Of a DNA stretch of 13,062 nt, positions 6,706 to 13,062 are shown piece by piece. Made by a program: the position numbers and the translations under genes. The stretch is taken from assembly GCA_031264885.1 (NCBI GenBank), contig JAISDM010000091.1, positions 1 to 13,062 on the forward strand. Direction: 5' to 3'. This DNA is from Peptococcaceae bacterium. GTDB taxonomy: Bacteria > Bacillota > Peptococcia > DRI-13 > UBA5745. Position 1 is the stretch's first letter; each line of letters begins with the position of its first letter. The notes beneath the pieces were generated by a model, which worked only from the letters and a program-made list of their open reading frames with translations, did not search any database and was not told where the DNA came from.

Positions 6706-6756
6706 TTGTTTGCGTGTGTATCGAAAGAGCGGTAATAAGCGTTTGTTTTGGCCGTT

Positions 6757-8490
6757 TTACGCTTCGTCCTGCAAGGCGTCGTAGCCTTCTTCGCCGGTGC
6801 GGACTTTGATGACGTTCTCCACATTGCTGATGAAGAGCTTGCCGTCGCCGAAGTTGCCGGTGTAAAGCACCCGTTTGACCGTGTCCACCAGCGTGGGCAC
6901 AGGCACCTTGCAGATGACGATATCCACTTGCACCTTGGGCAGCAGCTTGGTCTCCACAGGCGTGCCGCGGTAATATTCTCTGGGATGGCCTTTTTGCATG
7001 CCATATCCCATGACGCTGGTGATCGTCATACCCGTAATGCCGATGGCGTCCAAGGATTCCTGCAATTTGGACATGCGGTCGTATCCGGTGATGATGGAGA
7101 CCTTCGTAATTCTTGCGCGCGGGTCCGCCGTGTTGACGATGGGAATGGCCTGTTCCACGGGGACTGCCGGCCTGGGCGGACTGACGGCGACTGCTTCGTC
7201 ACCGTCCGCCAGAATATTCACCGCCGCCGCAAAGTCGGGGTAGGCTTTGTTGCCGTGTTCGCCGATGTCGAGGCCGTCGATCTCCTCCTGAGCGCTGACA
7301 CGGATACCGATGGTTTTTTTCAGGACGAGCCATACAAGCGCGGAGGCCGCGAAGCCAAAAACCGCGACGGTAAAAACGCCGAGTACCTGAATGCCGAACA
7401 GTCCCAAGCCGCCGCCATAAAAAAGGCCGTTGGCGGGGGACAGGGTGGTGACCCCTTCTTCCGCGAAGAAGCCGATCGCCAATGTGCCCAAAATGCCGCA
7501 CACCAGATGAACGCTGGTCGCGCCCACCGGATCGTCCACCTTGGCCTTGTCAAACGCGAGAACCGCGAACACCACCACAACGCCGCCGATGGCGCCCAAA
7601 AGCAGCGACGCCGGGATGCTCACATAGGCCGCGCCGGGCGTAATGATGACCAAACCCGCGAGACAGCCGTTGATGGTCATGCCCAAGTCCGGTTTGCCGA
7701 TTTTGAGCCAGCTGGCCGCTGTGGACAGGAGAATACCGGCGATGGCCGCCGTGTTCGTCGTAAGCAGCACATGCGCCACATCGTCCGGGTTCGCGAAGCT
7801 GAGAGTCGATCCGGGGTTAAAACCGAACCAGCCGATCCACAGGACAAACACGCCGATGACCGCCAGGCTCATGTTATGCCCGGGGATCGCCCTGGGCTTG
7901 CCGTCCTTGCCATATTTGCCGATGCGCGGCCCGAGGATGATCGCGCCCGCCAAGGCCGCCCAGCCGCCTAGGGAATGGACCACGGTACCCCCGGCAAAAT
8001 CCTGGAACCCCAGAGCCGCCAGCCAGCCGCCGCCCCAGATCCAGTGGCCGATGATGGGATAAATCATCAGTGTCAGGGCAAAGGAAAAGATAATAAAGGC
8101 CACATATTTCACACGTTCCGCAACCGCGCCGGAGACGATTGTGGCCGCCGTGCCGCAGAACACAAGCTGCCAAAAGAACTTGATCCAGAACGTAATGGGG
8201 GAACCCAAGAGCAGGGTGTCCGGAGCGGTGTAATACCCGGGAATTCCGCTGAGGATCCAAAGGTTCCGCGTGCCGATGAGGGGATTGTCGCTGCCGAACA
8301 TCAGGCCGAAACCCAGCAGCATGAAGCCGAGGGAAGAAACGGCGAATACGATAAAATTCTTGCTGAGGATGTTGACCGCGTTTTTTGAGCGGGCCATGCC
8401 TGATTCTACCGACGCGAAACCGAGATTCATCCAAAAAACCAAAAACGCCGCTATCGTGACCCAAAAAGTATCAATAATAACCTGTGACAT
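6757..8490 (-). CDS. amt: Ammonium transporter Amt fused to a C-terminal PII (GlnB) domain
   Basis: Carries ammonium across the membrane and carries its own regulator. Residues 1-395 are a complete Amt channel: SVESGMARSKNAVNIL (27-42), AVAERVK (122-128), DFAGGTVVHSLGG with pore histidine H172, and GATSVHLVCG with H328. EIDGLDIGEHGNKAYPDF (403-420) is the usual Amt tail, then a Pro/Val-rich linker to about 458. Residues 461-577 are a full PII domain: T-loop GYGMQKGHPREYYRGTPVET with Y507 at the place of the uridylylated Tyr51 of E. coli GlnB, TGNFGDGKLF (544-553) and RTGEE (564-568). A free GlnK normally plugs Amt; here it is tethered. ATG 8490 follows AGGTG at five bases; an in-frame GTG at 8499 is possible. 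It lies downstream of glnN in the same direction, and I see no convincing promoter of its own. Confidence 0.95.
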   Translation of the reverse strand: MSQVIIDTFWVTIAAFLVFWMNLGFASVESGMARSKNAVNILSKNFIVFAVSSLGFMLLGFGLMFGSDNPLIGTRNLWILSGIPGYYTAPDTLLLGSPITFWIKFFWQLVFCGTAATIVSGAVAERVKYVAFIIFSFALTLMIYPIIGHWIWGGGWLAALGFQDFAGGTVVHSLGGWAALAGAIILGPRIGKYGKDGKPRAIPGHNMSLAVIGVFVLWIGWFGFNPGSTLSFANPDDVAHVLLTTNTAAIAGILLSTAASWLKIGKPDLGMTINGCLAGLVIITPGAAYVSIPASLLLGAIGGVVVVFAVLAFDKAKVDDPVGATSVHLVCGILGTLAIGFFAEEGVTTLSPANGLFYGGGLGLFGIQVLGVFTVAVFGFAASALVWLVLKKTIGIRVSAQEEIDGLDIGEHGNKAYPDFAAAVNILADGDEAVAVSPPRPAVPVEQAIPIVNTADPRARITKVSIITGYDRMSKLQESLDAIGITGMTITSVMGYGMQKGHPREYYRGTPVETKLLPKVQVDIVICKVPVPTLVDTVKRVLYTGNFGDGKLFISNVENVIKVRTGEEGYDALQDEA

Positions 8491-8552
8491 AATAAGCACC
8501 TGTCCTTCCTTATTTTGAATTAGCGAAAAAACATATGAGCGGATCCGGATTC

Positions 8553-8622
8553 GGGCGGCAGGATGCCGCCCCTACGGTACCGTGAACGGCGCGTCCGCAG
8601 TAGGGGCGGCATTCTGCCGCCC
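8553..8622. repeat. Inverted pair of a GC-rich extragenic palindromic repeat
   Basis: The left unit at 8553-8575 and the right unit at 8600-8622 are inverted copies of the same 23-base sequence with one mismatch, separated by 24 bases. Each unit is itself a hairpin: GGGCGGCA and TGCCGCCC pair around a three-base loop, followed by CCTAC. A third unit lies at 11581-11603. This is the architecture of REP/BIME-like elements. In the amt leader it could also affect transcription or RNA stability. Confidence 0.85.
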
Positions 8623-8660
8623 GCCCTTGACAGACGCGAATTTCCAAATTACGATCGCAT

Positions 8661-8726
8661 AAAAAAAGGCGCATGCTTGACGAAACTTTTTGCCGACAAA
8701 AAGTTTTCGTCAAAACACACGCCTTT
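8661..8726 (-). terminator. Terminator downstream of glnN
   Basis: Reading the minus strand, AAAGGCG (8726-8720) pairs with CGCCTTT at the far side (8671-8665). Inside it TGACGAAA and CTTTTTG pair with CAAAAAG and TTTCGTCA around a short loop at 8693-8696. The hairpin ends in a run of seven T (8667-8661). It should stop most transcripts between glnN and amt-PII. Confidence 0.8.
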
Positions 8727-8742
8727 GTGTGAAAGAAATGAT

Positions 8743-10839
<2,097 letters not shown>

Positions 10840-10873
10840 AGCATAACCTCCCCAAATTAATTTCTGGCCCACG

Positions 10874-10913
10874 AAAAAAGCGCCGCGGGCATGTCCCACA
10901 GCGCCTTTGCTGT
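10874..10913 (-). promoter_or_regulatory. glnN leader attenuator: intrinsic terminator overlapped by an ANTAR-type hexaloop hairpin
   Basis: On the minus strand, GCGCTGTGGG (10904-10895) pairs with CCCGCGGCGC (10889-10880) around ACATG and is followed by six T (10879-10874), a textbook intrinsic terminator lying after the promoter and before the glnN ribosome binding site. Overlapping its left arm, ACAGC (10913-10909) pairs with GCTGT (10902-10898) around the six-base loop AAAGGC. Loop position 1 is A and position 4 is G, the consensus described for RNA hairpins bound by ANTAR-domain antiterminators such as EutV. Forming this hairpin would break the terminator stem. A clear second hexaloop hairpin is not visible. 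Confidence 0.7.
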
Positions 10914-10923
10914 TTACGAGAAA

Positions 10924-10952
10924 AATATACCATGAGTTTTTTCCCTTGTCAA
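10924..10952 (-). promoter_or_regulatory. glnN promoter
   Basis: Minus strand: perfect TTGACA (10952-10947), a 17-base spacer and TATATT (10929-10924). Transcription should start near 10917, leaving a leader of about 78 bases. Confidence 0.85.
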
Positions 10953-10993
10953 GCGTTTTTGCGACAAAAATTTCGACCCGCAGCCTCAAAGCC

Positions 10994-11506
10994 TCAATAC
11001 GTCCGGTTCCGAAAATGATAGATTTTCTTTAGCCTTTCGAGGATTTCAAACACGACGGGGCATACTTCCGCGTGTCCCAATATTCCGAGAAGGCTGAATA
11101 ATCTCTCCGGCTGATTCGTATAAGGAAAGTCCCTGCATGAGTTCGGCCGGCACTCCTGAATCCGGCATTGCCCGCCGCCCGTCAGGAAACAGCAGGGCTT
11201 CTCTTTTGTTTCGTAGCCTCCATCCATGGGATTGAGGCGGAGGTAATTATTTATGAAGTCGTCTTTGGTTTGTCCGAGGAATTGGGAGATGGCGGCTATT
11301 TCGTCATCTCCCAATGAAGTGTTGTACTCTTTGCAGCAGTTGCGGCATTGGCCGCAGTCATACGGTACAAACAATTCATTGTGCAGCTTTAGAAAATGCG
11401 CGTCCAATTCGTCGATGTCCGCGCGGTTTTTTAGAAATGCCCTGAATTTTATGTTTTGGTTCTCAAGTTTTTTTGACGCTTTCTTGACTTCGGACGGTGT
11501 GACCAT
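10994..11506 (-). CDS. YkgJ-family cysteine-cluster protein (putative Zn/Fe-binding)
   Basis: A 170-residue cytosolic protein of the YkgJ/UPF0153 type, whose members carry a CxxCxxCC cluster thought to bind zinc or iron; the biochemical role is not established. Here the cluster is CGQCRNCC (C51, C54, C57, C58), followed by CC at 105-106, QCRIQECRPNSCRDFPY (C114, C119, C124) and C149. The N-terminal 40 residues form a charged helix-rich segment. I start at ATG 11506, seven bases after AGGTG; the frame is open to 11551, but that part would overlap the promoter. It has its own promoter and no evident terminator before the glnN promoter, so some read-through into glnN is possible. Confidence 0.85.
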   Translation of the reverse strand: MVTPSEVKKASKKLENQNIKFRAFLKNRADIDELDAHFLKLHNELFVPYDCGQCRNCCKEYNTSLGDDEIAAISQFLGQTKDDFINNYLRLNPMDGGYETKEKPCCFLTGGGQCRIQECRPNSCRDFPYTNQPERLFSLLGILGHAEVCPVVFEILERLKKIYHFRNRTY

Positions 11507-11542
11507 AAATATGCACCTCGGCTTTTTTATAATGATATCCCG

Positions 11543-11571
11543 ATTATACACGAATTCTTAATGAATATCAA
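11543..11571 (-). promoter_or_regulatory. Promoter of the ykgJ-like gene
   Basis: Minus strand: TTGATA (11571-11566), a 17-base spacer and a perfect TATAAT (11548-11543). The predicted start point is about 30 bases before the ATG at 11506. Confidence 0.85.
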
Positions 11572-11580
11572 GTCAAGGAC

Positions 11581-11641
11581 GGGCGGCAGGATGCCGCCCC
11601 TACAGGCGCCTACAGGCGCGTTTCGCTAAACCTTCGCTAAA
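11581..11641. repeat. Single, decayed copy of the GC-rich extragenic repeat with short tandem repeats
   Basis: 11581-11603 is identical to the left unit at 8553-8575, and the similarity extends upstream (GTCAAGGAC here, GTCAAGGGC beside the other copy). No inverted partner follows. Instead TACAGGCGC occurs twice (11601-11609, 11611-11619) and TTCGCTAAA twice (11622-11630, 11633-11641). It lies between two divergent promoters. Confidence 0.8.
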
Positions 11642-11668
11642 CAATGCCAGGCTGCGAATCGCAGAGGC

Positions 11669-11697
11669 TTGAACAATGCGCTTGTACGCTGTATAAT
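11669..11697 (+). promoter_or_regulatory. Promoter of the sensor kinase gene
   Basis: TTGAAC (11669-11674), a 17-base spacer and TATAAT (11692-11697). The leader of about 55 bases contains AGAAGGAGG at 11742-11750. Confidence 0.8.
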
Positions 11698-11758
11698 ATG
11701 CACTGTCTTAGATGGGCGGCGCGACAACCGCAGACAGCCGAAGAAGGAGGCCCCGCGC

Positions 11759-13062
11759 GTGACGAATCGACATAACGCGAAAATCCGCTTTTCGCTCGCT
11801 TTGCTTGCCATATTGCTTATATCCGGCGCGGCGTTCTATGCCGTTTCCGTTCCGCGCCACATGGGAGAGGCGGCGGCGGTGGGCGGCGTTCTCGACCTCA
11901 CGGGCGCGGACTTTGACCGGCTGATCTATCCCCTTGACGGCGAATGGGAGTTTTACTTCGGCCGTTTTTACACGCCGGAGGACTTCGCTGCGGGCGTCCC
12001 GGAGGGCGGAACGCTTATCCAGGCGCCGTCGATGTGGAACGACGCGGGTTTCCCGGCGGAGGGTTTTGCCACATACCGGCTGACGGTTCTGACCGAAGAA
12101 CCTATGCTCATGCTGCGTATACCCGAAATCCCTGACGCCAGCGCGGTGCGGATCAATAGCGAAAAAGTTTTCGAGGCGGGCGTGGCCGGAGCGTCGAGAG
12201 AGAACACCGTATCCTCGGTGCGCAGCGCCTTGGTTCCGTTTGCGGCGGAAGGCGGGCGCGCGGAGATCATCCTATGGGCGGCTAATTATGAATGGGTCGG
12301 AGGCGGACTGTCCTACAGCGTGGAAATGGGCCGCCCCGGCGTCCTGCAAACTGACGTAGTGGGCCGCATGGTGTGGTTTGCCGTCTTTCTGGGGATTGTG
12401 CTGGCCATGTGCCTGTATCACTTGATTTTGTTCTTACACCGGCGCAAAGAGAAGGTTTATCTGATTTTTGCCGTGATGTGCCTAATCGTGTTTGCCCGTT
12501 TCGCGATGGAAACCAACGGCCCCGTGCAGTTTCTGCTGCCGGGCGGTTTGGGCAAGGTCCTGACCCGCCTCTATATCGCTCTTTTGCCGCTGCACGCGGC
12601 GGCGCTGGTTCTCTTTACCCACGCCGTGTTCCGTCTGCCGGTCAAAGGCTTTCCGCGCCGGGCGATTTACGCGGCGACATTGGCGATTCCCGCCGCGCTC
12701 TCTTTGATCATGCCGTTTAATGTTACGGGTGTGAGGTACACGTTTATCTGCCTGATTCCGATGATTATGGCAATGGTGAGCGCGGCGGGATCCGCGCGCC
12801 GGGCGGAAAATGTGTATAACGGGCTGTACCTGACCGCCATCGCGATATTCGTCGTGTGGGCGCCTCTGACAAAACTTTTTCTGGGCGACGCGCTGTTTAT
12901 GCCGGGCGCCGCGTCCAATCTGTTTTTGATCCTCAGCCAATGCGTCATGCTGTCCCAAACCTATGCCGACGCTTTGGCGAAGGAGCAGTTTCTGCTTGCC
13001 GACAACGCCGCTCTGGAACGGGTGAACCGGCTCAAAACGGATTTGATGAACACCATATCCCA
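11759..13062 (+). CDS. 7TM-DISM sensor histidine kinase, N-terminal part (runs off the window)
   Basis: Membrane sensor of a two-component system; ligand unknown. The start is GTG 11759, eight bases after AGAAGGAGG; no in-frame ATG before residue 38 would keep the first membrane helix. The frame is open to the window end (434 residues). Order: transmembrane helix (11-28); an extracellular domain (about 30-200) with the PLDGEWEFYFGRFYTPEDF motif and a jelly-roll-like strand pattern typical of 7TMR-DISMED2; a bundle of about seven hydrophobic helices (about 202-400); a short coiled coil (EQFLLADNAALERVNR); and LKTDLMNTIS, the beginning of a HisKA domain. The next codon starts CA, consistent with the phosphoacceptor histidine. 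The kinase domain and any response regulator lie beyond the window. Confidence 0.88.
   Translation, partial: MTNRHNAKIRFSLALLAILLISGAAFYAVSVPRHMGEAAAVGGVLDLTGADFDRLIYPLDGEWEFYFGRFYTPEDFAAGVPEGGTLIQAPSMWNDAGFPAEGFATYRLTVLTEEPMLMLRIPEIPDASAVRINSEKVFEAGVAGASRENTVSSVRSALVPFAAEGGRAEIILWAANYEWVGGGLSYSVEMGRPGVLQTDVVGRMVWFAVFLGIVLAMCLYHLILFLHRRKEKVYLIFAVMCLIVFARFAMETNGPVQFLLPGGLGKVLTRLYIALLPLHAAALVLFTHAVFRLPVKGFPRRAIYAATLAIPAALSLIMPFNVTGVRYTFICLIPMIMAMVSAAGSARRAENVYNGLYLTAIAIFVVWAPLTKLFLGDALFMPGAASNLFLILSQCVMLSQTYADALAKEQFLLADNAALERVNRLKTDLMNTIS

Noticed and set aside
6748..7971. Long plus-strand open frame (407 codons) opposite the amt-PII gene
   Set aside because: It is the antisense of a clearly recognisable transporter; its translation is low-complexity, rich in Arg, Asp and Gly, and shows no family pattern.
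10840..10989. N-terminal extension of GSIII by 50 residues
   Set aside because: The extension covers the promoter, the leader terminator and the ribosome binding site; GSIII proteins begin near the MNDIPNLYG start.

Overview
The window looks like a chromosomal segment of a GC-rich Gram-positive anaerobe of the Clostridia type. The pointers are a type III glutamine synthetase, an ammonium channel fused to a PII protein, a 7TM-DISM sensor kinase, a lipoprotein-anchored metal-chelate transporter, strong AGGAGG-like ribosome binding sites and TTGACA/TATAAT-like promoters. This is an inference from gene content; no taxonomic marker is present.

Layout. 1-145 (+) is the C-terminal end of an FtsX/MacB-type permease. 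146-3493 (+) is a tightly overlapping three-gene ABC import operon (binding lipoprotein, FecCD permease, ATPase) with a structured leader and a hairpin terminator. 3494-6710 is an accessory island with visibly lower G+C. It holds an IS110-family transposase remnant (-), a two-gene unit of an SMC/ABC-like AAA ATPase and a small protein with an ExK nuclease-like motif, a 170-bp imperfect palindrome, and a two-gene unit of a DUF3990-type (ADP-ribosyltransferase-like) protein with its partner, closed by a strong terminator. 6757-10947 (-) is a nitrogen-assimilation block: glnN (GSIII) followed by the Amt-PII fusion. glnN has an excellent promoter, then an intrinsic terminator inside its leader, overlapped by a small hairpin with an ANTAR-type hexaloop. 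10994-11571 (-) is a YkgJ-type cysteine-cluster protein with its own promoter. 11669-13062 (+) starts a 7TM-DISM histidine kinase that runs off the end of the window.

How the parts work together. The importer brings in a metal chelate (iron-siderophore, haem or cobamide class; substrate unknown). glnN and amt-PII take up and assimilate ammonium, and the leader suggests attenuation control, plausibly by an ANTAR antiterminator responding to nitrogen status. The island is the most interesting part: two adjacent gene pairs (ATPase plus putative nuclease; ADP-ribosyltransferase-like protein plus putative antitoxin), next to transposon debris and a palindromic element, have the build of an anti-phage defence or toxin-antitoxin locus. 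The ATPase/ExK pair is not one I can match to a named system.

A self-palindromic GC-rich extragenic repeat occurs twice as an inverted pair between glnN and amt and once, as a decayed single unit, between the ykgJ-like gene and the sensor kinase gene.
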